Shown here: positions 52,002 through 60,487 of the stretch, in pieces
Layout of the letters: every line of letters begins with the position of its first letter
How positions within the stretch are numbered: position 1 is the stretch's first letter
From: Clostridiales bacterium 1_7_47FAA
Lineage (GTDB): Bacteria > Bacillota > Clostridia > Lachnospirales > Lachnospiraceae
Assembly: GCA_000155435.1 (NCBI GenBank)
Contig: DS990260.1
Coordinates: forward strand, 283,318-347,317
Reading direction: 5' to 3'
DNA: 64,000 nucleotides
Notes under the pieces: generated by a model
What the model was told of the DNA's origin: nothing
The model's input: only the letters and a program-made list of their open reading frames with translations
The model's database searches: none
Program-made: the position numbers and the translations under genes

Positions 52002-52832
52002 CTACTTTGTTCTGATACGCTTGATGTGCAGGGCCAGGTAAGCCACTTCCTCTTCCGTTACCTGATGCCCGTACTGCAGTTTAATCAGCGCCTGTACTTT
52101 CTGGCTGCAGGCATATTCTTCCGGATATAACCTGTCGATGACCTTTTGGAACTCCAGGTTATCCAGTTCCATATGCTCCCCTGTAAATACCCGCTGGGCC
52201 AGAAAACGCAGATGTGTGATGAACCGTTCGTAACTCAGGGACTGTTCATCCAGTTTTATATTAAAATACTCCTCTACCACCTCTGATACCTGCTGGATCA
52301 GGTTGGTGATTTTTATTGTATCCCCCATGGGCGCATCATATTCCGCGTTGACGATGTGGAGGGCAATGGAGGCGGCCTCATCCACAGGAAGCTTAATCCC
52401 CAGGTCCCTGTCAATCATGGCAATGGCATATTCTCCAATCAGGTATTCCGCATGGTAAAAGCTTCGTACCTCCCTGATTAACGGGTTGCTGAACATCATT
52501 CTCTGGTTAAAACGCTCCAGCGCAAAATTTATATGATCCGTAAGGGTGATATACACATTCGGGTTAATGGGACGGTTCAGCACTTCTTTTGCATAGCTGA
52601 TGATCTCAGCGGATATCTGTACATGCTCCATCGGAAGGTTCACAAGCAGTTCCTTGAACTTATCCATGGTGTTCTGGCTGTCCAGGCGGAATACCTTCTC
52701 TATCTTCTCCTCATCAATGGTACTGCCTTCCCTGGCCTTGAAGCCAACGCCTCTTCCCATTACAATGACTTCCCTGCCTTCTTCATCGCAGGTGCTTACA
52801 ACATTATTATTAATTATTTTCGATATTTTCAT
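52002..52832 (-). CDS. BglG/LicT-family transcription antiterminator
   Basis: A 276-residue RNA-binding regulator. ATG 52832 (MKISKIINNNVVSTCDEEGREVIVMGRGVGFKAREG) follows AGGAG; these residues are the CAT RNA-binding domain. Two PRD domains follow (about 65-170 and 175-276) with regulatory histidines, for example in SFYHAEYLIGEY, IALHIVNAE and LALHIKRI. Phosphorylated by EI/HPr/EII according to sugar supply, it binds the RAT at 52922-52949 to prevent the terminator. It is first in its operon, so the system is autoregulated. Confidence 0.94.
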   Translation of the reverse strand: MKISKIINNNVVSTCDEEGREVIVMGRGVGFKAREGSTIDEEKIEKVFRLDSQNTMDKFKELLVNLPMEHVQISAEIISYAKEVLNRPINPNVYITLTDHINFALERFNQRMMFSNPLIREVRSFYHAEYLIGEYAIAMIDRDLGIKLPVDEAASIALHIVNAEYDAPMGDTIKITNLIQQVSEVVEEYFNIKLDEQSLSYERFITHLRFLAQRVFTGEHMELDNLEFQKVIDRLYPEEYACSQKVQALIKLQYGHQVTEEEVAYLALHIKRIRTK

Positions 52833-52843
52833 AATTGCTCCTG

Positions 52844-52925
52844 ATAAAAACAAAAAAACCAACTTTGTTAAAGAGACATACGCCTTTTATGCGAATATCA
52901 TCCAATCCCCTTAACAAACCTGGTT
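52844..52925 (-). terminator. leader terminator overlapping the RAT
   Basis: On the minus strand AACCAGGTTTGTTAAGG (to 52909) pairs with CTTTAACAAAGTTGGTT (52857-52873) with a few G-U pairs, followed by a U-rich run TTTTTTTGTTTTT (52846-52858). Its upstream arm shares bases with the RAT, so the two structures are exclusive. Confidence 0.88.
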
Positions 52926-52949
52926 TTGCCTGCCGAACAGTAACAATCC
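52922..52949 (-). promoter_or_regulatory. ribonucleic antiterminator (RAT) of the LicT/GlcT class
   Basis: The minus strand reads GGATTGTTACTG, then TTCGG, then CAGGCAAAACC, an almost exact match to the RAT consensus bound by LicT/BglG proteins. It forms a short asymmetric stem-loop. Binding of the antiterminator encoded next would block the overlapping terminator. Confidence 0.93.
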
Positions 52950-52996
52950 TTATTAATTATTTAATTATACTTCCAAAGATTTACTTCACTAACTGA

Positions 52997-53025
52997 ATAA
53001 TAACAAATCTTAAGATAAAAGTCAA
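52997..53025 (-). promoter_or_regulatory. SigA promoter of the PTS operon
   Basis: TTGACT (53020-53025), 17-bp spacer and TATTAT (52997-53002) on the minus strand, placing the start about 40 nt before the RAT. No other gene is seen in 52833-53058. Confidence 0.85.
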
Positions 53026-53058
53026 TAATATTTTAGATATTTTTTATAATTATAATTT

Positions 53059-54366
53059 TCAGGACTTCACAAATATATAGATTATGCCTGTAACCACCAG
53101 ATAAAACCAGGTTGCTGGGTTGGAAAACCAGGTTGTGAAAAAGGACAGCATCATGTACATGGCAATCTGTGCGTAAATCACATGGCCTGCCGGACATGTA
53201 AGCTTCTTCCTCCCCCGGACCAGGTAATAACAGGCAGCGCCCAGAAGCGCCCCGAAAAGCACCATCCCAATCATCCCAAAGTCATAATAGGCATCATAGA
53301 ACAGGGTAACCGTGGTCAGCTCCTTCTTTGTCACAAACAGAGGGAAGTCCACCAGTGAGGGCACCAGGAATTTAAGCCCTGTAAATGCCCACAGCGGAAA
53401 GAGCATCCTAAGCCCCAATGTATGGGATGGAAGCTGCTCCACCAGACAATTGAAATTATCATAATTGTTGGCAATATACATATAAGGCTGGGTGATGAAA
53501 ATAGGCATGTTGGCATTCTTCATCTCAAATATGCCGTTCAGGTATTCCACGCTGTGGCTGCGCATCACGGTAAGCAGCAGATAGGCCGGCACCATACAGG
53601 CAAACAGGATTCCCACATAAACAGGCTTAATGTTCCCTGCCATGGAAATATAGGTAAAGACCGCCATTCCCACTGCCAGTATTAACTGGAACCTGGATAC
53701 GCACAGCACAGGGATGGCCAGGGCCAGCACATTAAAGCCCATTGCCAGCCAGAACCCGCCGGACCTTGTCACTCCCCTGCCCCGCCTCATGACCATAAGG
53801 CTGTAGACCACGGAAAGGCTGGGCACCAGCACACAGGCAACCGTAAAATAATGGACACCGCTCACATGGAAATAAGAATACGCATGGGGCACACCATAGG
53901 AAAAAAGCGGTATGAACCCAAGCTTCCAGGCCTCAAAGGCAAATGCCAGCCAGGAAACCGCCACCAGCCCTGCCATGGCCTGCAAAATACGTCTGACCTG
54001 GTATGGTGATTCTGCCGATGCATAGAACCGGTACACGGATTCCATATCATCCTCGCTCCAGCCGTCAAAAAGCCGTGAAAGCACCTCAAACACCCCCCAG
54101 AAGGCCAACACGGCCAGTCCCAGGCACAGCCAGGTCATATTGTCCCAATCCCCCTGCAGGCGGCTCAGCTTAAAACAGGATATCCCCTGACCGCCCACGA
54201 AAAAGAGGCAGAACAGCCCCCTCAGATGGATGATGTTCCCGCTGTCCGCATAATCCCTGTAATACAGCCACAGGGCGGCTATAATTAAAACCAGCCCAGA
54301 CAGCATATAAAAATGCTGCCGGGCCAATATGAAACTGATAATATAACTAACAAGATAAACTGGCAT
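53059..54366 (-). CDS. Wzy-like polysaccharide polymerase membrane protein
   Basis: A 435-residue protein with about 11-12 hydrophobic segments and a large loop before the last helices (about 280-370), the layout of O-antigen/oligosaccharide repeat-unit polymerases. It is not close enough to name a specific polymer. ATG 54366 overlaps the ptsI stop as TAATG, so it is translated by coupling to enzyme I, an odd partner. No other glycan-assembly genes are nearby. The family call is by topology and is only moderately sure. Confidence 0.65.
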   Translation of the reverse strand: MPVYLVSYIISFILARQHFYMLSGLVLIIAALWLYYRDYADSGNIIHLRGLFCLFFVGGQGISCFKLSRLQGDWDNMTWLCLGLAVLAFWGVFEVLSRLFDGWSEDDMESVYRFYASAESPYQVRRILQAMAGLVAVSWLAFAFEAWKLGFIPLFSYGVPHAYSYFHVSGVHYFTVACVLVPSLSVVYSLMVMRRGRGVTRSGGFWLAMGFNVLALAIPVLCVSRFQLILAVGMAVFTYISMAGNIKPVYVGILFACMVPAYLLLTVMRSHSVEYLNGIFEMKNANMPIFITQPYMYIANNYDNFNCLVEQLPSHTLGLRMLFPLWAFTGLKFLVPSLVDFPLFVTKKELTTVTLFYDAYYDFGMIGMVLFGALLGAACYYLVRGRKKLTCPAGHVIYAQIAMYMMLSFFTTWFSNPATWFYLVVTGIIYIFVKS

Positions 54367-56087
54367 TATACTGTTCCATTCTCCACAAATTCTTTCATAT
54401 ACTGTTCTGTTTCCGCTGCCGTTGCAAAACCCATGGCCTTGTCAGCAACCGCCTGAAGTTCCCTGGTGCTGTAGGACATGACCATCTTCCTGGCCTTTAG
54501 CATGGCAGACGCGCTCATGCTGAATTCATTCAGGCCGAATGCAAGAAGTAACGGGATCATCATCGGGTCGCTGGCAGCTTCGCCGCACATGCCCACCATG
54601 ATGCCTGCTTCCCGTGCACAGGCAATGATGTGCCTGATGCTCCTTAACACGGCAGGATTAAAGGTGGAATACAGGTAGGACACCTTCTTATTGCCCCTGT
54701 CCACCGACATGGTATACTGTGTCAGGTCATTGGTACCGATGCTGAAGAAATCAGCCTCCTTTGCAAAGATATCCGCAATCAGGGATGCGGCGGCCGTCTC
54801 CACCATGATACCCACCTGGATGTCCTTGTTATAGGCAATTCCCTTGCTGTCTAACTCTTTCTTAAGTTCCTCCACCAGAGCCTTTGCCTCACGGTATTCC
54901 TCAATACAGGTAACAAGGGGAACCATGATGCGGATGTTTCCAAAGGCGCTGGCGCGCAGCAGGGCGCGCAGCTGCGGCTTATAGACATCCTCCCTGCGGT
55001 CCAGGCAAAAACGGATTGCACGGTAGCCAAGGAACGGGTTCTCATCCTTCTCCAGGCCCATGTACGGGATTTCCTTGTCGCCGCCGATGTCCAGGGTACG
55101 GATGATGACCGGCTTGCCGTTCATGGCCGCCGCGACCTTCTTATATGCCTCAAACTGCTCTTCCTCCGTAGGCATGGCAGTCCTGTCCATAAACAGGAAC
55201 TCCGTGCGGAACAGGCCGATTCCCTCCCCGTCATACTCAAGCACCTTATCCACATCCTCAGGCTTGCCGATATTGGCCACAATCTCAACCCTTACCCCGT
55301 CCTTTGTGACCGAAGCCTTGCCGATAAACTGCTCCAGCTCCTTCTTCTCTTCCTGGAACCGGACCTTCTTAGCCTCATAATCAGCCTTAACAGCTGCTTC
55401 CGGGTTCACATGTACTTCGCCGGTGCTGCCGTCCAGGACAACGTCATCCCCGTCCTTAACGCCTTCAATAAAACCGTTCACAGCCACCACGGCCGGAATC
55501 TCAAGGGCCCTTGCAAGGATTGCGCTGTGGCTTGTCCTGCCGCCCAGCTCCGTCACGATACCCGTTACATTGGCGGGATTGATTCCCGCTGTCATGGACG
55601 GTGTAAGGTCCTTTGCAACAAGGATGCTTCCCGCCGGAAGGGAGGAAATATCCACGGACTGGATGCCCATCAGCACACGCTGCATCCGCGTCTTGATATC
55701 ACGCATGTCCGTGGCCCTCTGCTGCATCAGTTCATCTCCCATGGAGGCGAACATATCCGCATACATATTGCATAGATTCTCAATGGCAAATTCACTGTTG
55801 ACCCCATCATTTTTAATGGAATTCTCAATCTCCCCTGTCAGCATGGGGTCAGACAGCAGCATCATATGCCCCTGCATGATTTCCGCTTCTTTTTCCCCTA
55901 CCCTGGTAGCCAGGTCCTCTGCCAGACGCTCCGTGTCCTTGATGGTCTGCTCCAGCGCTCCCTTAAAACGCTGTACTTCCGCCTCCCCATCACCCACTGC
56001 CTGTCTGGTGATTACCAGCTCTGCTTCTTCCACAATTACTGCTTTTCCAATCCCAATCCCTGCAGAAGCGCTAGTTCCCTTGTACAT
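54366..56087 (-). CDS. ptsI: PTS enzyme I (phosphoenolpyruvate-protein phosphotransferase)
   Basis: The 573-residue cytosolic enzyme takes phosphate from PEP and passes it to HPr. ATG 56087 (MYKGTSASAGIGIGKAV) follows AAGGAGG; an upstream in-frame ATG at 56114 has no such site. The phospho-His lies in GGRTSHSAILARALEIPAVV (about residue 190); the PEP-binding barrel has FFSIGTNDLTQYTMSVDRGN and the catalytic Cys in GMCGEAASDP. It lies 86 nt downstream of an HPr gene and serves all PTS systems of the cell. Confidence 0.97.
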   Translation of the reverse strand: MYKGTSASAGIGIGKAVIVEEAELVITRQAVGDGEAEVQRFKGALEQTIKDTERLAEDLATRVGEKEAEIMQGHMMLLSDPMLTGEIENSIKNDGVNSEFAIENLCNMYADMFASMGDELMQQRATDMRDIKTRMQRVLMGIQSVDISSLPAGSILVAKDLTPSMTAGINPANVTGIVTELGGRTSHSAILARALEIPAVVAVNGFIEGVKDGDDVVLDGSTGEVHVNPEAAVKADYEAKKVRFQEEKKELEQFIGKASVTKDGVRVEIVANIGKPEDVDKVLEYDGEGIGLFRTEFLFMDRTAMPTEEEQFEAYKKVAAAMNGKPVIIRTLDIGGDKEIPYMGLEKDENPFLGYRAIRFCLDRREDVYKPQLRALLRASAFGNIRIMVPLVTCIEEYREAKALVEELKKELDSKGIAYNKDIQVGIMVETAAASLIADIFAKEADFFSIGTNDLTQYTMSVDRGNKKVSYLYSTFNPAVLRSIRHIIACAREAGIMVGMCGEAASDPMMIPLLLAFGLNEFSMSASAMLKARKMVMSYSTRELQAVADKAMGFATAAETEQYMKEFVENGTV

Positions 56088-56173
56088 ACTCTTGTACCTC
56101 CTTATTGCTTTCATTTATACTCACAACCTTTGGTTGCCGTCACTCTCCAGTTAACCCGCCATCCTGGCGGCCG

Positions 56174-56437
56174 TTACTCCCCTAAACCATCCTCCACAAT
56201 CTTTACCATGGCGGCTAATGCTGCTTCCTCATCCGGTCCCTCGCAGACAAATGTAATTTCATCCCCGGACTTCACACAGGCGCCAAGAACACTGAGGACA
56301 CTTTTGGCATTGGCCGTGGTGGTCCGTATCTTGAAGGATATCTTGGATTTATAGAGCAAGGCCTCCTTGCAGAGGATTCCTGCCGGCCTCAGATGAAGGC
56401 CGGACGGGTTCTTAATAACGGTTGTTGCACTTACCAT
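56174..56437 (-). CDS. ptsH: HPr phosphocarrier protein
   Basis: An 87-residue HPr with His-15 in NPSGLHLRPAGIL and Ser-46 in ANAKSVLSVLGA, the two normal phosphorylation sites. It is placed directly before ptsI, as the general HPr usually is. It is only distantly similar to the HPr at 51179. The upstream 293 bp (56438-56730) hold the palindromic element copy B and a remnant, and no other gene. Confidence 0.92.
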   Translation of the reverse strand: MVSATTVIKNPSGLHLRPAGILCKEALLYKSKISFKIRTTTANAKSVLSVLGACVKSGDEITFVCEGPDEEAALAAMVKIVEDGLGE

Positions 56438-56534
56438 GTTACCTCTCTCCTTTGCGCTGCACCTCTTTGTACAGTGCTGCTATATTCTGATGCATCCGTG
56501 GCCGGCTGCCCGGATAAACGGCATCCAGGACCTA

Positions 56535-56694
56535 GGGTGTGTTTGAAAATTCATTCCCGCCATCTGCACGCCCCACTTCGCGGCATATTTGGTCCCAATT
56601 CGGTCAACGTAGCCCGCTACGCCTCCCTCATCGGGACCAAATCTCCCACAAAGTGGAACGCACAGCTGACGGAAAGCAATTTTCAAACACGCCC
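56535..56694 (-). mobile_element. 160-bp palindromic MITE-like element, copy B
   Basis: Inverse orientation relative to copy A, same 160-bp length. The ends GGGTGTGTTTGAAAATT and AATTTTCAAACACGCCC differ at one base pair. It is flanked by TA at 56533-56534 and 56695-56696. The central CGTAGCCCGCTACG stem is kept. It lies between ybbR and ptsH. Confidence 0.85.
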
Positions 56695-56696
56695 TA

Positions 56697-56731
56697 GAGC
56701 GTGCGGATGGAGGGAATGAATTCCCGGACAC
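56697..56731 (-). repeat. remnant of a further element end next to the ybbR stop codon
   Basis: GAGCGTGCGGATGGAGGGAA and following bases up to 56731 resemble the inner-right end of the full elements (GGCGTGCAGACGGCGGGAAT, then AATT and CACAC), with several changes. It directly abuts copy B and reaches the ybbR stop codon (56731-56733). Confidence 0.6.
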
Positions 56732-58065
56732 TATGCCCCGGTTGTTTCCTTCACAGGATCCCCGGATTCATCGGCCACGGAATGGCTTTCGCCTTCTTCT
56801 GTTGTCTCATCTGCCGCAGACGGCCCTTTCTCAGTGACTGTTACCAGAACGCTGTTGCCGCTTACAAGCTCATAGGCATCGCCCAGCAGAAGCGTTACCG
56901 TCCCCATGTTATCCCCTGGTTCCATGCTGCTTACATCCAGCTCAGCCTGGATTGCTGCAGCTGTCAGCTGGTCCAGGTCTTCCTTCAGTCCCTTTACTAC
57001 TATATTGAGTGATTTCCTGTCATATTCATAATCATACTGGCCGGATGCGCCAACCTGCTTAATCTGGCTCACAGGCATCTCATACGTCCTGCTCTCCAGG
57101 GCCTCCACCTTGATGACCACCTTAATCTCATTGGCAGCCGGGTCCGCCAGCTCAACCCCCTCCGGCAGGTACTTGTTCAGGTCAATGGTGACTTCCTTAT
57201 CCCCTGTTGCACCGTCCATGTTCAGCTCAGACTTTGGGACCGTGACCGAATTCGCCCTGGCCAGGTCGGACTTGAGTCCTTTGACCTCCACGTAATTCCT
57301 GCTGCTCTCAATGCCCGTGAACCGGTAACCGTCTGCCACTGTCCCTTCTGTCTCAAAGGTCAGGTTCAGGTTCTTCTCCTTCAGTATGGGGAGGGTATAA
57401 TCAATCTCAGAGCGGCTGAAGGTTACCCTGTCGCCAATCTGATCCGTAAGGTCATTGTTATTGGCGTCAAAGCACCTCACAGGCAATGTGCCTGACAGGT
57501 CGCTGTTGGCTCCCTCAACATTAATCACAATCCCCACGGAACTGATCCGTCCAACCACGGACACGGGTCCGCTTACATATATATACGTGGGTGAAACAGT
57601 TGCCACGCCGGGATTATATCCATCCTCGGGCACGCCTTCCGTCTTTGTCTCAAGATTAAAGGGCTTGCGCTGTAAATCCTCTGTCTCAATCCGGATGACG
57701 CTGGGCTTTGATACCACGGATTCCAGCTTGTTGCTGTTATTCTTCACTTCCAGTTTAACCGGCACCGCGCCTGTGGGTTCATACACATCCGCCAAATCAA
57801 TATAGGCCCTGAAATCAGACGCCTTTATATTGGCGGAATCCGATGTGGTTACCTTATAGTACACGCTGACCGTGTCCCTGTCGCCTATGACTTCATATGT
57901 CTTTCCGCTGGATTCAAGGATACTCTCATTGAGTATTTCCAGGGGCACCTCCTGGCTGCGCGTAACTTTTGGATTCGCAATGTTCATCACCGCCAGCCAT
58001 ACAAAGAATGCCAGGAAGACGGAAAGTACTTTAAGCCCAAGGTTATTAGACAGCTTTTTTTCCAT
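56731..58065 (-). CDS. cdaR: YbbR-domain regulator of CdaA
   Basis: A 444-residue protein with one N-terminal helix (LGLKVLSVFLAFFVWLAVMNIANP) and four extracytoplasmic YbbR repeats (about 45-410), then an acidic Thr/Glu-rich tail. In Firmicutes YbbR (CdaR) binds and regulates the c-di-AMP synthase CdaA, whose gene is directly upstream with a 20-nt overlap. The usual third member, glmM, is absent here, so the operon is cut short. The stop codon touches a repeat remnant. Confidence 0.92.
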   Translation of the reverse strand: MEKKLSNNLGLKVLSVFLAFFVWLAVMNIANPKVTRSQEVPLEILNESILESSGKTYEVIGDRDTVSVYYKVTTSDSANIKASDFRAYIDLADVYEPTGAVPVKLEVKNNSNKLESVVSKPSVIRIETEDLQRKPFNLETKTEGVPEDGYNPGVATVSPTYIYVSGPVSVVGRISSVGIVINVEGANSDLSGTLPVRCFDANNNDLTDQIGDRVTFSRSEIDYTLPILKEKNLNLTFETEGTVADGYRFTGIESSRNYVEVKGLKSDLARANSVTVPKSELNMDGATGDKEVTIDLNKYLPEGVELADPAANEIKVVIKVEALESRTYEMPVSQIKQVGASGQYDYEYDRKSLNIVVKGLKEDLDQLTAAAIQAELDVSSMEPGDNMGTVTLLLGDAYELVSGNSVLVTVTEKGPSAADETTEEGESHSVADESGDPVKETTGA

Positions 58066-58915
58066 TCTTCAGCCTTCCCTTCCATATTTTAAAACGGTTT
58101 AAAGAAACAGATTCCTCCTTAACGGTGGAAAGGATCTTCTTTAAGCCTTCTGCGTCTGCAATTTTAGTCAGCATCCCTTCCTCTGCCACGGAAACCCTTC
58201 CTGTTTCCTCAGAAACCACGATTGTCACACTGTCCGTCACCTCGCTGACGCCTACTGCTGCCCTGTGGCGGGTACCCAGGTCCTTGCTGATGGTCATGTT
58301 GTCGGACAGCGGCAGATAACAGGTCGCCGCGGTAATGCGGTTTCCACGTATGACAACCGCGCCGTCATGAAGCGGGGTGTTGTGTTCGAATATGTTAATC
58401 AGCAGCTGGCTGGTCACCAGGCCGTTAATCTCTATCCCCGTCCTCTCGATTTCCTTCAGGGAGGACCCTCTCTCGATTACCATCAGGGCCCCTGTCTTTA
58501 CTTTGGCCATCTCAAAGGTGGCCCTGACAAGCTCGTTGATGGTCCTGTCACTGAACGCCTGGCTGTCCTTTCCGTCATCAAAGGAAAGGATGTTGGATAT
58601 TATGTTGCGGCTTCCCAGCTGTTCCAGGGCTTTGCGCAGTTCAGGCTGGAATATTACCAGCAGGGCTGTCACTGCAATGGTCGTGGTGTTTTCCAATATC
58701 CATAATATAACGGTCAGGTGGAACACGGCAGCAAATACCACAAACAGCAGGATGACCAGCAGGCCCTTTAACAGGTTCCATGCCCTGGTGTTCTTAATCC
58801 ATACAAGGATTTCATACACCAGGAAGGAGATGATAACCATCTCCAGAATATTCCCAAGTGATATCCTTGGCAGCAGAGTCAGCCATGATGACATCTGTCC
58901 TAACATTTCTGCCAT
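58046..58915 (-). CDS. cdaA: diadenylate cyclase
   Basis: The 289-residue membrane enzyme makes c-di-AMP from two ATP. ATG 58915 has a perfect AAGGAGGTGA just upstream; the in-frame ATG at 58933 would place this site inside the coding region. Three N-terminal helices (about 20-85) precede the DAC domain with the catalytic LHDGAVVIRG and LGTRHRAAVG motifs. c-di-AMP controls potassium, osmotic balance and cell-wall homeostasis. Neighbours are two unknown membrane proteins upstream and cdaR downstream. Confidence 0.97.
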   Translation of the reverse strand: MAEMLGQMSSWLTLLPRISLGNILEMVIISFLVYEILVWIKNTRAWNLLKGLLVILLFVVFAAVFHLTVILWILENTTTIAVTALLVIFQPELRKALEQLGSRNIISNILSFDDGKDSQAFSDRTINELVRATFEMAKVKTGALMVIERGSSLKEIERTGIEINGLVTSQLLINIFEHNTPLHDGAVVIRGNRITAATCYLPLSDNMTISKDLGTRHRAAVGVSEVTDSVTIVVSEETGRVSVAEEGMLTKIADAEGLKKILSTVKEESVSLNRFKIWKGRLKNGKKAV

Positions 58916-58946
58916 GTCGTCACCTCCTTGCATTTAATCTTTTTCA

Positions 58947-59903
58947 TTAATACACGTTTCTCTCCCTTGTGCTGCGTTTTCTGGAACTTATTTTCTGTAC
59001 TTTTACATCCGGGGTGCTCACGTTCATCTTGGGCACTGCCTTGACGTAATAATAATAATCGTCATCTTCAAACTGGACATATTCCGTCCTGGTATAATCC
59101 ACTGTGATGATAAAGAAATTATATACCACCGCAATGAGGGTTGACAATAGTATGCCCAGAATCAGCTGGCCCACTGCCACGGATACGCCAAAAACAAAAT
59201 CCCCCACAAAGATAACCAGCAGTTCTGCCACGGAACCGGCTACGATGGCAATGATCCATGAATAATCCATGGACAGCCTGCGTATCAGATACACGATGAT
59301 GATGCCCACAGCACAGGTTGCAATCATGACCATCATGGTCTGGTTGAATATGACGGACTTAAGGATCTGGCTGTACTTCTGCACAATGTCCACAGAGCCT
59401 TCATTGGTGAGGACACCTGCATTCTGCTTTACATACATCACAAGATAATACAGGAAAACCCCGCAACCCACCGGGATTACGGATGCAAGGCTACCTCCCA
59501 GTCCCACCAAAAGAGGGATTGCGTAGGGAATCTTAAATAGGAATGCCAGGGGTGTAAGTACAATCAGGTAGCTGTCCCCGGGCTTGAAACCATAGTAAAG
59601 GATTGCAACGGTCAATATAAGCACCAGCGTAATCAGGGCCATCTCCAGCGACACCGCATAAACATGGGCCACAAGAAGGCAGGCTGCCAGGAATACGATG
59701 GCGCCGTAGGGTAAAAGGGAACTTACCAGGCATACCAGGATGATTACCAGCGGGTTCTTAAGCTTGTTCATATAGCCGATATTGGCGTTCAGGCTCAGGA
59801 ACGTACACAGTGCAAACAGGAAACGGATGACCGGCTGTACGCCATAACTGTACTTATTATAAAATTGCTTTAATTGCTCTTTCCATAGCAGAAGACTTGT
59901 CAT
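58947..59903 (-). CDS. polytopic membrane protein of the cdaA operon, unknown function
   Basis: A 318-residue protein with about eight hydrophobic segments and a cytoplasmic C-terminal tail of some 55 residues containing an acidic-aromatic patch (FEDDDYYYYVK) and a basic end (SSRKRSTRER). Not a family I can name. It is coupled to the 143-residue protein upstream by a 4-nt overlap and is 31 nt from cdaA, so the three are surely one operon. It may be a scaffold or a transporter tied to c-di-AMP. Confidence 0.75.
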   Translation of the reverse strand: MTSLLLWKEQLKQFYNKYSYGVQPVIRFLFALCTFLSLNANIGYMNKLKNPLVIILVCLVSSLLPYGAIVFLAACLLVAHVYAVSLEMALITLVLILTVAILYYGFKPGDSYLIVLTPLAFLFKIPYAIPLLVGLGGSLASVIPVGCGVFLYYLVMYVKQNAGVLTNEGSVDIVQKYSQILKSVIFNQTMMVMIATCAVGIIIVYLIRRLSMDYSWIIAIVAGSVAELLVIFVGDFVFGVSVAVGQLILGILLSTLIAVVYNFFIITVDYTRTEYVQFEDDDYYYYVKAVPKMNVSTPDVKVQKISSRKRSTRERNVY

Positions 59904-60331
59904 CTGGCCCTTCCTCCTCTGTTATCCCTCATTCTGTCAGTCCTGTCCTTATCGTAGCGCTTCAGCAGATGCTTAAGCTTGGAAGCGTACATGGTCTGGG
60001 AGCGGGACGCGTAATCATACCGCTTGGCATACACAATCCAGGTAATGAACAGGTAAACCACCAGGCCTGCCACATAGATGATCCCCCACTGCTTTGCAGA
60101 GTGAAGGATTTCGTCAATACTCATATCATTCAGCAGCTCGTCCAGTTTATAGAGAACCCACATCAGAAGCAGCAGACAATAACAGAAGGTATACCCAAAA
60201 AATGAGCGGAACATCTGTCCGCCTACATAATCCTTTTTAAAATAGCGGTTGATAGGGAATATCTTCTTGCCTTCATTCTTTTCAAATATGACCAATTCCG
60301 TCATATATTTGACCTTTTCCTCGTTCAGCAT
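59900..60331 (-). CDS. small two-helix membrane protein of the cdaA operon, unknown function
   Basis: A 143-residue protein. ATG 60331 (MLNEEKVKYMTELVIF) follows AAGGAG by 6 nt; a GTG two codons earlier is the only other option. It has two central hydrophobic segments (SFFGYTFCYCLLLLMWVLY and WGIIYVAGLVVYLFITWIVY) with basic termini, the C-terminal one strongly so (KHLLKRYDKDRTDRMRDNRGG). Not recognised. First gene of the c-di-AMP operon, with an extended -10 upstream. Confidence 0.75.
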   Translation of the reverse strand: MLNEEKVKYMTELVIFEKNEGKKIFPINRYFKKDYVGGQMFRSFFGYTFCYCLLLLMWVLYKLDELLNDMSIDEILHSAKQWGIIYVAGLVVYLFITWIVYAKRYDYASRSQTMYASKLKHLLKRYDKDRTDRMRDNRGGRAR

Positions 60332-60366
60332 AGGCACTCCTTAGGAATCTCATAACATATCAATTT

Positions 60367-60372
60367 AGTATA
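60367..60372 (-). promoter_or_regulatory. extended -10 promoter of the cdaA operon
   Basis: The minus strand reads TGGTATACT, an extended -10 with TATACT at 60367-60372, 35 nt before the first ATG. The -35 region (TCGCAA) is weak. Confidence 0.6.
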
Positions 60373-60448
60373 CCACAAGTTTTTATGTTTTGCGACACCT
60401 TAAATTAATTTTTATGTTTTTGTAAGGAACTGGAAGAATTGTTTCCCC

Positions 60449-60485
60449 AAAAAGAACAGGTGCCGGGAATTCATTCCGGCGCCCG
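60449..60485 (-). terminator. terminator of the hybrid kinase gene
   Basis: GGTGCCGG (60459-60466) pairs with CCGGCGCC (60476-60483) with one G-U pair, followed on the minus strand by TTCTTTTT (60449-60456). It starts 3 nt after the stop at 60488. Confidence 0.85.
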
Positions 60486-60487
60486 TC

